A stretch of DNA of 60,407 nucleotides, taken from Planctomycetota bacterium (GTDB lineage: Bacteria; Planctomycetota; UBA1135; UBA2386). Location: NCBI GenBank assembly GCA_014192625.1, contig BJHM01000005.1, positions 115,242-175,648 of the forward strand, read 5' to 3'. The notes beneath the pieces were generated by a model that was given only the letters and a program-made list of their open reading frames with translations, searched no databases and had not been told where the DNA came from. A program made the translations under genes and the position numbers. Below, piece after piece: positions 34,809 through 43,866 of the stretch (within the stretch, counting starts at the first letter, position 1; each line of letters opens with the position of its first letter).

Positions 34809-35687
34809 ATGCAGGCTGAAGGCGCGATCCAACTGACCCTCGTAATCCCTGTCTACAACGGTGCGCGTTTCATCGCGTCATCGCTGCAGCAGGCGCATGA
34901 CTGGCTGGTAAGCCAGCGCTATCGCACGGAGCTTTTGGTTGTTGACGATGGCAGTAGCGACGAAACCGCGGCGATCCTTGCCGCCTTCGCGGCGGCGGAG
35001 TCAAGCGGCCATTGTCGCCTCACTTTTTTGCGCAACGTGAGCAACCAAGGCAAAGGCTTCTCGGTGCGTCGCGCTTTTTTGCATGCTGGTGGCGAGCTGG
35101 TGATCTTCACGGATGCAGACCTGACCTATCCGGTGAGCAACTGTGAGCCGCTGATCGAGGCTCTCGTTGCGGGCGCGGACGTCGCGTATGGCAGCCGTAT
35201 GCATTCCGACAGCCGCTACGTTGTCGCGCCAAATTTTTTCGGCAAGCTGTTCACCAGGCACTTCATGGGCCGCACGTTCAACCTGCTGTTGCGCATGATC
35301 GTCGTGCAAGGCGTGATGGACTCGCAGGCAGGCCTAAAGGGTTGCCGGCGCGCGACGGCGCAAAAGCTCGCTACCCGCGTGCAGTTGGCGCGGTTCTCAT
35401 TTGATGTGGAACTGTTCTTCGTGGCGGCGCGGCTCGGACTGAGCGTCGTGGAATGTCCCGTGCAGTTCATCTATCGCAAGGAGCCCACGACCGTGCACTT
35501 CGTGCGTGATTCGATCACGATGGTGTGCGACATGCTGCGCGTTCGATGGCGCGGTTTTCGGGGCGTGTATGAGCGCGAGCCGGACCCCGCGATGGTTTCT
35601 TTCCTTCGCACGGGTGGCGTCGTCGAGCCAGTGGCGGCTAAGTCGGTGCAATCGCGCGAACCTAATTCGCGTAGCAAGAGCGGCTAA
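34809..35687 (+). CDS. GT2 glycosyltransferase, dolichyl/polyprenyl-phosphate-sugar synthase type
   Basis: 292 residues. The GT-A fold is clear: TLVIPVYNGARFIASSL, LLVVDDGSSDETAAIL, GKGFSVRRAFLHAGGELVIF, TDADLTYP with the DxD metal motif, and GVMDSQAGLKGCRRATAQK. The order and the last motif match DPM1/ALG5-like enzymes that put a hexose on polyprenyl phosphate. The product could feed the GT87-like transferase upstream, a combination seen in other bacteria. The C-terminal 45 residues are Ser/Arg-rich without a membrane anchor. Confidence 0.87.
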   Translation: MQAEGAIQLTLVIPVYNGARFIASSLQQAHDWLVSQRYRTELLVVDDGSSDETAAILAAFAAAESSGHCRLTFLRNVSNQGKGFSVRRAFLHAGGELVIFTDADLTYPVSNCEPLIEALVAGADVAYGSRMHSDSRYVVAPNFFGKLFTRHFMGRTFNLLLRMIVVQGVMDSQAGLKGCRRATAQKLATRVQLARFSFDVELFFVAARLGLSVVECPVQFIYRKEPTTVHFVRDSITMVCDMLRVRWRGFRGVYEREPDPAMVSFLRTGGVVEPVAAKSVQSREPNSRSKSG

Positions 35688-35690
35688 CCG

Positions 35691-36524
35691 ATGGCGCAAA
35701 GGCGAGTCGTTTTTGTTGCCGATGACCTAGGTGTTTCGGCCGGCGTCAACGAAGGCATCGCGCAGGCAGCGCGCGCGGGCATTGTCCGCGAGGCATCGCT
35801 ATGCGTGACAGGCAGTGCGGTGGCAGAGGGTGTTCGGATCGCAAAGGACCTTTCGATCGGCATTGGTCTGCATCTCTCGTTCACCCTAGGGCGCTCGTTG
35901 ACGGGGCCGATCCGGGGTATGACGGATGCCGCTGGCAACTTTTTTGGGATCGGCAAGGCACTGGTGCGTTGTCAGCTGCGGCTTTTGGATCGTGCGGCCG
36001 TACTGCGCGAGGTTGAAGCTCAGTTGTTGCGCCTGCGCGATCTCGGTGTTGTGCCAACGCACGCAAACGGACATCACCATTCGCATTGTTGGCCTGTGTT
36101 GCGCGCGGTTTGTGCGGCGGCCTTCGCGCGCGCGGGCATTCGCTGGACTCGACTGCCCGCCGAGTTGCCCGCAGTTGGTCGCTGGCAGCCGCTGCCACTG
36201 GTGCTCACCGCGCTCGCTGCAGGGACGCGCCGTGCCGTGCTGCGTGCTGGAATGCGCACGCTGCCGTTTCTCGGCAGCACGATGGAAGGGCGCGTCGATC
36301 ATGCGCCGCGTTTCTTGCGTGCGCTGAGCCGCTTGCCGGTTGGCGATTGCGAATGGATGGTGCACCCACGGGTGCCGGATGCCGAGTTCACGCGGCTTGA
36401 CCCGATGGCTGCGCGCCTCGATGCGGCCGCGCGTGCCGAACTCGCCACCTTGACTGGCAACGACCTGCGCGCCGCATTGTCGCGCTATGAAATCGAGAGC
36501 GTGCGCTATCAGGATCTCGCCTGA
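35691..36524 (+). CDS. YdjC/ChbG/HpnK-family carbohydrate deacetylase
   Basis: 277 residues, starting three bases after the GT2 stop. Metal and catalytic residues are visible: VFVADDLGVSAGVNEGI with the Asp pair, IGIGLHLSFTLG with a metal-binding His, PTHANGHHHSHCWPV with the second His ligands, and the late CEWMVHPR. Enzymes of this family remove N-acetyl groups from sugars; HpnK acts in hopanoid glycan tailoring and ChbG on chitobiose. The glycan neighbourhood fits a sugar-modifying step; which sugar is unknown. Confidence 0.85.
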   Translation: MAQRRVVFVADDLGVSAGVNEGIAQAARAGIVREASLCVTGSAVAEGVRIAKDLSIGIGLHLSFTLGRSLTGPIRGMTDAAGNFFGIGKALVRCQLRLLDRAAVLREVEAQLLRLRDLGVVPTHANGHHHSHCWPVLRAVCAAAFARAGIRWTRLPAELPAVGRWQPLPLVLTALAAGTRRAVLRAGMRTLPFLGSTMEGRVDHAPRFLRALSRLPVGDCEWMVHPRVPDAEFTRLDPMAARLDAAARAELATLTGNDLRAALSRYEIESVRYQDLA

Positions 36525-36534
36525 CAACTGGGCT

Positions 36535-36725
36535 GCGTGCGCCCCGCGTGACCCCGCGTGCGCCCCGCGTGCGCCCCGCGTGCGCCCCGCGTGCGCCCCG
36601 CGTGACCCCGCGTGCGCCCCGCGTGCGCCCCGCGTGCGCCCCGCGTGCGCCCCGCGTGACCCCGCGTGCGCCCCGCGTGACCCCGCGTGCGCCCCGCGTG
36701 ACCCTGCGTGACCCCGCGTGACCCG
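36535..36725 (+). repeat. Tandem array of two unit types (11 bp and 10 bp)
   Basis: Eighteen units without spacers. Type A is GCGTGCGCCCC (11 bp, 11 copies); type B is GCGTGACCCC (10 bp, 7 copies, the last ones ending T, C and G). The order is A B A A A A B A A A A B A B A B B B. The array starts 11 bases after the deacetylase stop and ends 58 bases before the stop of the convergent gene. Confidence 0.95.
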
Positions 36726-36783
36726 GCGCGCATTCAATGATCCCTTAGCTGGTGCTTGTCGCGCCAATCGAAGGCCAGTTGCG

Positions 36784-37836
36784 CTAGCCGAGGCGGAACG
36801 TGTGCGTGACTGGCCCCAGGCACTGTGCGCCTTCGCAGATGACCTTGTTGTCGTCTACGAGCAGCGTCGAGATCGCGCGCACAAGCGTGAATGCGACGAA
36901 GTTGCCTGCGTCGCTGTGCACGACTTCGCTCACGTCCGTGCACTCATGCAAAATCGCAGTCGGCGCGATGCCGAGGAAGCGCGCGCGCAGGCGGTGGTCC
37001 TTGTGGCGATTGTCGATCGTCATTCGCAGTTCGATCGTGGCCGCAGTTTCGCGTCCAATGATGAGCATGCGCGCGGTAAAGCCGTTTGCGCCACGGCCAA
37101 GGCTCCCCGCGAGTTCGAGTTCGGTATGCCCTTTTGCAATCGTGTAGCGCACGGGTTTTAGAAACTGCGCGGAGAACAATCGTGGCCGCTCATTTTCGCA
37201 GGCGCAAAAGCCGTCGAGCGTGCCTTGATCGCGGCGATCCTCAAAGCGCAGGCAGTTGGGGGAGTTGGTCTCGGTCTTGCGATCGACGAACAGCACTCCC
37301 TCTTTGCGCGAAAATCGAATCCTTGCACCAGCGCTGGCGACCAGCAGGTCCTTCTTTTTGCGCAAGTCTTTGCCGGTGATGTGCTGCGTGTGGACGGGAT
37401 CGAACGGCTGCTCGATGACCGGTTGCTGGCCGAGCGCGATGGCCTCTTCCAGGGCAACGGCAAAACCACGCGCAAATCCGTCCTGCACCGTGCCGGCCCA
37501 TGCGTCGGGCCGGGTCGCAGGGTCAAACTCGTGCAGTCGCTCGCGCACCTTGGCACTGGTGTCAGCGGCACGCAGCGCATGCCACTGCAGTATCTTCAGG
37601 TTGATGCGGGCATCGCGCGCACCGCCGCCGGGCGCAATCATGCCCGTCGCACCTCGCGCCGTGACGTTGGCCAGAGTTCTCGCCCGGCGGTCAGGGTGGT
37701 GAGGGTTTTGTTCGGCTGGTCCAGTCATCGCGCCAAGCGGGAAGGTTGCAGGCGCGATCTTGGCGACTTGTCGGTCACGTTCCAGCTTTGCGAAGGAAAT
37801 GCCGATGACAACGGCAGCAATGAGCCAAGTTCGCAT
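36784..37836 (-). CDS. Secreted protein with C-terminus like GH38 alpha-mannosidases
   Basis: About 350 residues from the ATG at 37836, which starts a membrane or signal helix (RTWLIAAVVIGISFA). A low-complexity Pro/Arg region follows. From about residue 180 the sequence resembles the late beta-sandwich of GH38 enzymes: VLFVDRKTETNSPNCLRFED, GHTELELAGSLGRG, IELRMTIDNRHKDHRLRARF and AFTLVRAISTLLVDD. The catalytic GH38 domain itself is absent, so this could be a carbohydrate-binding or accessory protein. The 5' end overlaps or abuts that of the divergent glycosyltransferase at 37820. Confidence 0.55.
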   Translation of the reverse strand: MRTWLIAAVVIGISFAKLERDRQVAKIAPATFPLGAMTGPAEQNPHHPDRRARTLANVTARGATGMIAPGGGARDARINLKILQWHALRAADTSAKVRERLHEFDPATRPDAWAGTVQDGFARGFAVALEEAIALGQQPVIEQPFDPVHTQHITGKDLRKKKDLLVASAGARIRFSRKEGVLFVDRKTETNSPNCLRFEDRRDQGTLDGFCACENERPRLFSAQFLKPVRYTIAKGHTELELAGSLGRGANGFTARMLIIGRETAATIELRMTIDNRHKDHRLRARFLGIAPTAILHECTDVSEVVHSDAGNFVAFTLVRAISTLLVDDNKVICEGAQCLGPVTHTFRLG

Positions 37837-40042
37837 TTTTGGTGACCCGTTCGCAGGCGAAGCCTCGGCTTCTGCTCTACGGGTTTTCCTGCAGTTGTGC
37901 TTTTGCAGTGGCATGACCGTTGCCATTCGCTGCAAGCCGGAACCAGGCAGCGACAGTGCAGAAATCCCGCAGGTGTCGCGGGCGGTGCTCCCTGCAGCCG
38001 AGCGCGCTTTGATTCTTGCTGCGCTCGATCAGGTATTGCCGAGCACCGCGCCGGTCGTGGTCTTTTCGCCACACCTGCAGGGTAAGGACGCGCTCGAACT
38101 TGCGAACCTCATGTGGCCAAAGTCGTGTCGCGTGATGCTTGCCGACCGCCAGCGGGCAGAAGATCTGCTCCACAAGGTGCGCGCCGAGTTGCGTTGGGCT
38201 GGCACTGAAGATCCTGATCACAGCGTCGACGCTTTGCAGTTGCGCGCCTGGTTGCGGATGGCGCCGCCAGCTGCAAGCGGGCCAGTGTTGCACCTTGGCG
38301 CGAGAGATCCCGCCGCTGGCACCGATGTCGCGGTGCGCGTATTTGCGCGCCACTTCGCTGCCAATGGTCATAGGTTGCGCGTCTTGTTGCCAAACGGGGA
38401 CCCGTCGTTCTGCGGCACCTTGCGGCATCTTGCAGCCGAGTATGCTCCGCAAGGGGTTGATGCGGTGGCGGCGATTGAAATTGTCATTGCACCACTTACT
38501 CCGGAGATCGTGCTCGATTGCGTTGCCGTCATGCAGCCGATGCGGAACTTGCATGATGCGGAAGCGCTCGTGTGCCTGCTCGCCTCTGGTCGCCCAGTGG
38601 TGGCGACGGCGAGTCGTGCGACTGCGCCGATTTTCGCCGCGCGCGATGCGTTCGTGCCGGTTGGTGGGCGATGGTTGACAATGGGTGGTGGCTTATTGGA
38701 TGTCTGCGAGCCTGACATGGACAGCCTTGCTGATTGCCTGCACAAGGTTCTTTGCGAGCCGCGGCTTGCCAAAGAGATTGGGTTGCGTGGTCGCAATCAT
38801 GTGATCGCCGAGTTGACTGCCGACCGGCCTGCCGCGCCGCCCATCGTGAGTGCGCGCAGGACAACTGCGAAGGCGCACATCGTTTTGGAAGCCCCGTTCT
38901 TCGCGCATGGCGCAGCAAGCGAAGTTGCGATCGCCTCCGCCTTAGCGCTGTTGCGCAGGGACAATGTTCATTTGCAGCTTGTTGCGACGCAGCCGTTCCG
39001 CACCGGGCTCGCCGAGTTCCGAAATCGCGCACCTGGACTTGCGCCGCTGTTCAGCCCTAACGCCGCAGCAATTGACCTCTGGCTTGCGAGCGGTCTTCCA
39101 CTGCGCAACCTGCGGCCAAAGTGCAGTGTGTTTGCGCAGCGATTCGATTGGGAATACGGCGCGTTGCCATCGGCATTGAGCCCGCTCCTTGTGCAGGAGT
39201 GCGATCAGTTGGTGGTGCACAGCAATCACGTGCAGCGCACGCTGACTTCAGGGGGGCGCAGTGCGGAAGGCATCTGTTTGATCCCGCACGGCGTTGATGC
39301 CGAGCTGTTTAACGAGACCAAACAGCCACTCGCTGAGATCGTGCAATGGAAGGGATCATTGCCGGCGGTCTTGTTCGTCGGCGAGTTGTCGTTCCGCAAG
39401 GGGTTTGACTTGTTCCTGCGCGCAACACTGGCAGCAGCGCGCCAGGGGCTGCGTTTTTGCGTCGTGGTCAAGGCATGTGCAGGTGAACAGCAGCCAGTCA
39501 AAAGCCAGCTAGGCGGGTTGATCGAACGATTTCAGCGCACGCCTGGCGCGCCATCGATGCTGTTCCTCGATCGCCAACTCTCGCGCAGCGAAATGGCCGG
39601 GGTTTTCCGCGCTTGCGACCTCCTGTTGCATCCGTATCGCGGCGAAGGCTTTGGCCTGCCGGTGCTGGAGGCGCGCGCATGTGGCCTGCCCGTCTTGATC
39701 ACCAAAGGTGGCGCAACGGATAGTTTTGCCGTTGGGGCGGGTGTCGTAACGATCGACAGCAAGCGGCGACTGTTGGATCTTGCGACCAGGCACCTTGCAG
39801 AGCCGTGGTTGCTTGAACCGGAAGGCGCGTCACTTGCGGCGGCGCTCAGCGACAGTCTGCGCGGGCTAAACCGCCTGCAACACGAGGCGCGCGGCGTTGC
39901 GAGCGTGGTGCGCGAGTCCTTCAGTTGGGACAGGGCCGCACTGTCGATTGAGCAACTTGGCGAACGCGCCATGACTCAGTCGCGCGCTGGAAAACCAGCC
40001 GCAGCAGCAGTTGTCGCGCCGCGCCACAGTCTGGCACTTTAG
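37820..40042 (+). CDS. Large glycosyltransferase with C-terminal GT4 domain
   Basis: About 740 residues from the ATG at 37820; ATG codons at 37805 and 37913 are alternatives. The start reads VRIFGDPFAGEASASALRVF, like a GT-B nucleotide-binding strand. The first half resembles a glycosyltransferase domain of its own (PVLHLGARDPAAGTDVAVRV, ALVCLLASGRPVVATASRAT). The second half is a clearer GT4 pair: AHIVLEAPFFAHGAASEV, CDQLVVHSNHVQRTL, VLFVGELSFRKGFDLFL, and HPYRGEGFGLPVLEARACGL with the E-x7-E-type donor motif. So it may be a bifunctional or tandem enzyme. It closes the glycan group before the flagellar operon. Confidence 0.78.
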   Translation: MSQVRIFGDPFAGEASASALRVFLQLCFCSGMTVAIRCKPEPGSDSAEIPQVSRAVLPAAERALILAALDQVLPSTAPVVVFSPHLQGKDALELANLMWPKSCRVMLADRQRAEDLLHKVRAELRWAGTEDPDHSVDALQLRAWLRMAPPAASGPVLHLGARDPAAGTDVAVRVFARHFAANGHRLRVLLPNGDPSFCGTLRHLAAEYAPQGVDAVAAIEIVIAPLTPEIVLDCVAVMQPMRNLHDAEALVCLLASGRPVVATASRATAPIFAARDAFVPVGGRWLTMGGGLLDVCEPDMDSLADCLHKVLCEPRLAKEIGLRGRNHVIAELTADRPAAPPIVSARRTTAKAHIVLEAPFFAHGAASEVAIASALALLRRDNVHLQLVATQPFRTGLAEFRNRAPGLAPLFSPNAAAIDLWLASGLPLRNLRPKCSVFAQRFDWEYGALPSALSPLLVQECDQLVVHSNHVQRTLTSGGRSAEGICLIPHGVDAELFNETKQPLAEIVQWKGSLPAVLFVGELSFRKGFDLFLRATLAAARQGLRFCVVVKACAGEQQPVKSQLGGLIERFQRTPGAPSMLFLDRQLSRSEMAGVFRACDLLLHPYRGEGFGLPVLEARACGLPVLITKGGATDSFAVGAGVVTIDSKRRLLDLATRHLAEPWLLEPEGASLAAALSDSLRGLNRLQHEARGVASVVRESFSWDRAALSIEQLGERAMTQSRAGKPAAAAVVAPRHSLAL

Positions 40043-40126
40043 TCCCGCTTCGAGGCGCGATCGGAACTCCCCGTCTCAAGGACCTCGGCGCATTGTGTCG
40101 ATGTCGTCATTGCAAGCAAGGACACC

Positions 40127-40474
40127 ATGATCGACTTCGATCGCGACACCGCACTAACTCAGAAGATGCTAGATGTGCTCAACCTTCGAGCGAAGGTTGC
40201 GCAGCACAACATCGCCAACCAGAACACCCCCGGCTTCAAAAGCTATGAGGTGAAGTTTGAGGAACTGCTGAAGCAGCGGCTCGTGAGCGGAGGTGATGTT
40301 GCGCAGGTGGAGCCGGAGGTCCTTCGCGACGAGTCGGGCGCTGCCGGTCAGAACAACGTCAACATGGTGAAGGAAACGGCGACGCTCGACAAAGTTTTGC
40401 TTCTGCAAGAGTTCGTCACCCGCCGTGCAGGCAGTTACTTCAGCGGGCTCAACCGCGCGATCTTCGGGAGATAG
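40127..40474 (+). CDS. flgB: Flagellar basal-body rod protein FlgB
   Basis: 115 residues. FlgB forms the first ring of the proximal rod. The N-terminal NIANQNTPGFKSYEVKFEE is the rod/hook-family signature. A Gln/Asn-rich middle and the C-terminal helix (EFVTRRAGSYFSGLNRAIFG) fit a FlgB of usual short length. AAGGA lies five bases before the ATG. This is the first flagellar gene; no clear sigma-28 or sigma-54 promoter was found in the 84-base gap before it. Confidence 0.92.
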   Translation: MIDFDRDTALTQKMLDVLNLRAKVAQHNIANQNTPGFKSYEVKFEELLKQRLVSGGDVAQVEPEVLRDESGAAGQNNVNMVKETATLDKVLLLQEFVTRRAGSYFSGLNRAIFGR

Positions 40475-40476
40475 TC

Positions 40477-40935
40477 ATGACCGGACCCATGGATGGCATG
40501 TTTCAGGGCTTCGACATCTCGGCCGCAGGTTTGCGCGCTGAGATGGTGCGCAGCGAAGTGGTTGCTTCGAACATCTCGAACATGGGGCGCATGGGCAACA
40601 AGCACGCGCTGCCTTACCGCCGTAAGGGTGTCGTGTTTGAAGAAGTGCTCGATCACGTGGACAGCGCGCGCGGTGTGCCCGGCGGCGATCAGGTTGCCGC
40701 TGGTGTGAAGGTCGGCCGCATCACTGAAGACTTCAAGACTGAGTTCCCGTCCTACCACCGGCCCGGTGATCCGATGGCCGACGAGGATGGCTGGGTGCTT
40801 GGTAGCAATGTTGATGTGATGCAGGAGATGGTCGACTTGTCGGTCATCGAACGCAGCTTTGACGCCAACCTGGCAGCGATGCGGACCTACCGCCAGATGC
40901 TGCAAAACGCGCTCACCAACATGAGGGCGCAGTGA
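40477..40935 (+). CDS. flgC: Flagellar basal-body rod protein FlgC
   Basis: 152 residues, two bases after flgB. The N-terminal GFDISAAGLRAEMVRSEVVA and NISNMGRMG form the rod-protein signature, and the C-terminal VDVMQEMVDLSVIERSFDAN and YRQMLQNALTNM form the helix that packs in the rod. The central part (YHRPGDPMADEDGWVLGSN) is the usual FlgC loop. Confidence 0.95.
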   Translation: MTGPMDGMFQGFDISAAGLRAEMVRSEVVASNISNMGRMGNKHALPYRRKGVVFEEVLDHVDSARGVPGGDQVAAGVKVGRITEDFKTEFPSYHRPGDPMADEDGWVLGSNVDVMQEMVDLSVIERSFDANLAAMRTYRQMLQNALTNMRAQ

Positions 40936-40969
40936 TGCAAACCTTCCCCAGTGAAATGAGTGTGCAATC

Positions 40970-41299
40970 ATGACCGGCTTCAACTTGCCGCCATTGATCG
41001 GCGCGAATGGCACGCGCATCGCGCAGCCATTTACAGAGCAAAAACTGCACAACCCGGAGGGCGCGCGAACGGAGCCGCATGGCCGTTTCGAGGGGACCCT
41101 CGCAGACGCGATTGATCACGTCGGCCAATTGCAGAGCAGCGTGCAAGACAAGGTGCGTGCGGCTGCGTCCGGCGAGCCGGTCGAGTTGCACGATGTGATG
41201 ATGTCGATGGGCAAAAGCGAGGTTGCGTTCAACCTCCTGCTCGAAATGCGAAACAAGTTCGTGGACGCGTGGGAAAAACTCTCGCGCTCGGTGGTGTGA
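40970..41299 (+). CDS. fliE: Flagellar hook-basal body protein FliE
   Basis: 109 residues. FliE joins the MS ring to the rod. The C-terminal half carries the recognised stretch GEPVELHDVMMSMGKSEVAF and NLLLEMRNKFVDAWEKLSR. The N-terminal half is less conserved, as is usual. The gene lies between flgC and fliF in the common order. Confidence 0.92.
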   Translation: MTGFNLPPLIGANGTRIAQPFTEQKLHNPEGARTEPHGRFEGTLADAIDHVGQLQSSVQDKVRAAASGEPVELHDVMMSMGKSEVAFNLLLEMRNKFVDAWEKLSRSVV

Positions 41300-41302
41300 T
41301 CC

Positions 41303-42817
41303 ATGCGTCAGTTCTTCAGTGACTTTCAGAAAAACATGCAGGGCATCTGGAGCCGCCTCGATGGTGGCCAGCGCCTGATCGTCGGAGCGGTGCTCACCGC
41401 CAGCATCGTTGGTCTTCTCGGCATGGTCTACTATGCCGGGCAGCCGAATTACGTCTCGGTGTTCGAGGCGCAGAGCGGCGATGAGCTGAAGGAAGCCAAG
41501 CGCCTCCTGCAGTCCGCCGGTATCGCAGTCGTCCCCGACGCATCCGGTATGGGGCTCAAGGTCGAGTCCCACAGTACTGCAGCTGCCAACAGCGTGCTCG
41601 CCGAAGGCAACCTGCGTGGCAGCGGGCAGCGCTCGATGGTTGCCTCGTCGATCATTGATGATGCTGAGACGCGCGGCGCAAACCTCAGTGACAGGTCGCG
41701 TCAGCAGGCCGAAACGGTCATCGCCGCACTTGAGGGCGTGCGCACGGCAAGCGTGCTATCCAATCGCCCGCGCCGCTCACCGTTTGTCAGTCGGGATCGC
41801 GAGACGCAGCCCACCGCATCTGTTTCGTTGCGTCTGAAGGCAGGCGTCGCGTTTGAGCCGGTCGCGCGCAGTGCCGCATCGCTCGCATCGTCGCAGTTGA
41901 TGGTGCAACTCGAAAACGTCACCGTTCTCAATGCGGTCACGCATCAGCGTTGGCGATTTGATCCAGATCGTGAGGCCGGTGGCGGCACCGCTGATTTTTT
42001 GGCGCAGCAACGCTCGATCGCCGAGGAGCGTTCGCGCCTTGCCCAGGAAGCGCTCGACGCGCTGTATCCCGGCAAGACCATTGTGACTGTGGGCGTGGAG
42101 CTCGACTCAAAGTGGGAGATCACCAACGAAAAGGTGATTCCGCCAGAGCAGATCATGTTGAGCGAGCAGATCACTAAAGACTCGACCAAGAGCGGTGACA
42201 CCCAGGGCGCTACTCCGGCTGCTGGTGACCCGAGCACTGGCGGTGGCAGCCCGCAGACGACTGGAACCAAAAGCGACACGAAAAAAGAGACCAGCAAGCG
42301 CGACTACCTGACTGACGTTGGTGAGCGGCGTAGCGGCCGTCTTGCCCCGGCGATCAAGCGCATTTCGGTGGCGCTCGTCTACGACAAGGCGTTGGAGCAG
42401 AAGGCTGGCTTCAACAAGGAAGAACTCAGCAAGGTGGTGAAGTCGATTGTCGGCTGGGATTCGCAGCGCGACGACAAGGACGCGTTCAGCACGATGAGTG
42501 GCGAGTTTGCGCCGCCCGAGGTGCAAGTGACCACCGTGAGCGGTCCGAGCATGATGGATCGCGCATTTGCCTTTGCGCCCGCCATTGGGCAGGTGCTTGG
42601 TGTGGTGCTCGTGCTGTTGTTCTTGCGAAGTTTGCTCAAGCGATCAGCTTCCGGATCGTCTGAAGCAGATTCGCCGATGCCCGCCGCAGTCGATGAAAAG
42701 ATGACCCCGGACGAACAGCAGAAGCGGATGCGCAAAGAACTCGAACGTGCGATTGCCAGCGATCCGGCCGCGCTTGCGCGCGTGCTCGAGAGTTGGCTGG
42801 CGGAGACCAAGGTCTAA
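41303..42817 (+). CDS. fliF: Flagellar MS-ring protein FliF
   Basis: 504 residues. The N-terminal membrane helix (LIVGAVLTASIVGLLGMVYY) precedes the two ring-building motifs of the periplasmic part: SVFEAQSGDELKEAKRLLQS and DLSDRSRQQ-like NLSDRSRQQAETVIAALEGV. A long Ser/Gly/Thr-rich linker (residues of about 290-335) follows. RRSGRLAPAIKRISVALVYD and the second helix (FAPAIGQVLGVVLVLLFLRS) come next, then a cytoplasmic tail (MTPDEQQKRMRKELERAIAS) that binds FliG. Confidence 0.95.
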   Translation: MRQFFSDFQKNMQGIWSRLDGGQRLIVGAVLTASIVGLLGMVYYAGQPNYVSVFEAQSGDELKEAKRLLQSAGIAVVPDASGMGLKVESHSTAAANSVLAEGNLRGSGQRSMVASSIIDDAETRGANLSDRSRQQAETVIAALEGVRTASVLSNRPRRSPFVSRDRETQPTASVSLRLKAGVAFEPVARSAASLASSQLMVQLENVTVLNAVTHQRWRFDPDREAGGGTADFLAQQRSIAEERSRLAQEALDALYPGKTIVTVGVELDSKWEITNEKVIPPEQIMLSEQITKDSTKSGDTQGATPAAGDPSTGGGSPQTTGTKSDTKKETSKRDYLTDVGERRSGRLAPAIKRISVALVYDKALEQKAGFNKEELSKVVKSIVGWDSQRDDKDAFSTMSGEFAPPEVQVTTVSGPSMMDRAFAFAPAIGQVLGVVLVLLFLRSLLKRSASGSSEADSPMPAAVDEKMTPDEQQKRMRKELERAIASDPAALARVLESWLAETKV

Positions 42818-42820
42818 GTC

Positions 42821-43858
42821 ATGGTGCGAGGATCTGTGCCAGCTACAAAGTCGGAACCCCTTTCGGGAGATCGTGCGATCGCGGCGTTACTGCTGTCGAT
42901 CGACCATGAACTCGCGGCCAAGGTGTTGAAGCAGCTTTCCGAGGAGAGCATCGATGCCGTCACGCGCGCGATGCAGGAATTGCAGGAGCTCGCCGTCGAC
43001 CGGGAGACCATTCGCGGTGTCTATCGCTCGGCGATCGACCGCTTGCGGGCTGGCGACATCGCGCTTGGTGATGTGACCGGCACGATGCGCAGCGTGCTCG
43101 TGAAGGCGTTTGGCGAGAGTCGCGGCACAGACGTTACGAAGCGGGCGAACAATGACATTCTGGCGAAGAAGCCGTTTGCGATGTTCGAGGCACTGACGGC
43201 GGAAGACCTTGCCAACTTGCTGACCGAGGAGCACCCGCAAATTGCAGCGGTGTTCATGGCGCATCTGGATCGCAAGAAGGGCGGCGAAGTATTGAAGTTT
43301 CTCGACGAGGAGACGCGCGCTGATCTGGTGCATCGCGTGGCGACGCTCGATCGGACACCGCCCGAAGTGGTGCAACGAGTGCTTGAAGTGGTGCGCAAAA
43401 AGGTCAAGGACCTCGGCCTCAATACGCTGCGTGCGGAGCCAAAGGCTTGGGTCAAAGCTGCCGCCGCGATACTGAACAACATGGGCGGTGGCGAGAAGGC
43501 CATCCTCGACAAGATTGAGTCGGCGGATCAGAACATTGCGATCGCGATCCGCGAGGAGATGTTCACCTTTGACGACCTTGCCAAGCTCGACAAGAAGTCG
43601 ATGCAGAAGATTCTCGCAAGCATTGATTCGCGGCAGCTGGCGGTATCGCTCAAGGCAACCACCTCGGCTGTGGAGCAGGCGGTGCTTGGCAATCTCAGCA
43701 AGCGCGCCTCCGACATGGTGCGTGAGGAGCGTGATTCGCTTGGCCCGACACCGTTGACCGACGTGCTCAAGTCGCAGGCGGAGATCCTCAAGTTGGTGCG
43801 CGAGATGATGGACAAGGGTGACATCAAGGCCGGTGGTGCTGCCGAGAAACTGGTCTGA
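42821..43858 (+). CDS. fliG: Flagellar motor switch protein FliG
   Basis: 345 residues, normal length. FliG is the torque subunit between the MS ring and the C ring. The N-terminal part reads DRAIAALLLSIDHELAAKVL; the middle has the EHPQIAAVFMAHLDRKKGGE motif; the C-terminal torque region has FDDLAKLDKKSMQKILASID and LAVSLKATTSAVEQAVLGNL. The two charged helices that face the stator are visible. Starts three bases after fliF. Confidence 0.96.
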   Translation: MVRGSVPATKSEPLSGDRAIAALLLSIDHELAAKVLKQLSEESIDAVTRAMQELQELAVDRETIRGVYRSAIDRLRAGDIALGDVTGTMRSVLVKAFGESRGTDVTKRANNDILAKKPFAMFEALTAEDLANLLTEEHPQIAAVFMAHLDRKKGGEVLKFLDEETRADLVHRVATLDRTPPEVVQRVLEVVRKKVKDLGLNTLRAEPKAWVKAAAAILNNMGGGEKAILDKIESADQNIAIAIREEMFTFDDLAKLDKKSMQKILASIDSRQLAVSLKATTSAVEQAVLGNLSKRASDMVREERDSLGPTPLTDVLKSQAEILKLVREMMDKGDIKAGGAAEKLV

Positions 43859-43866
43859 GGCATTCG

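Noticed and set aside
36535-36725. Possible CRISPR array
   Set aside because: Units are directly adjacent with no spacers and no cas genes are in the window; the same applies to 30476-30557 and 9814-9870.
36487-36733. Open frames on both strands in the 10/11-bp array
   Set aside because: They are created by the tandem repeat and stop at its ends; no coding evidence.
40043-40126. Sigma-54 or sigma-28 promoter before flgB
   Set aside because: No pair of elements at the right spacing was found in the short gap.
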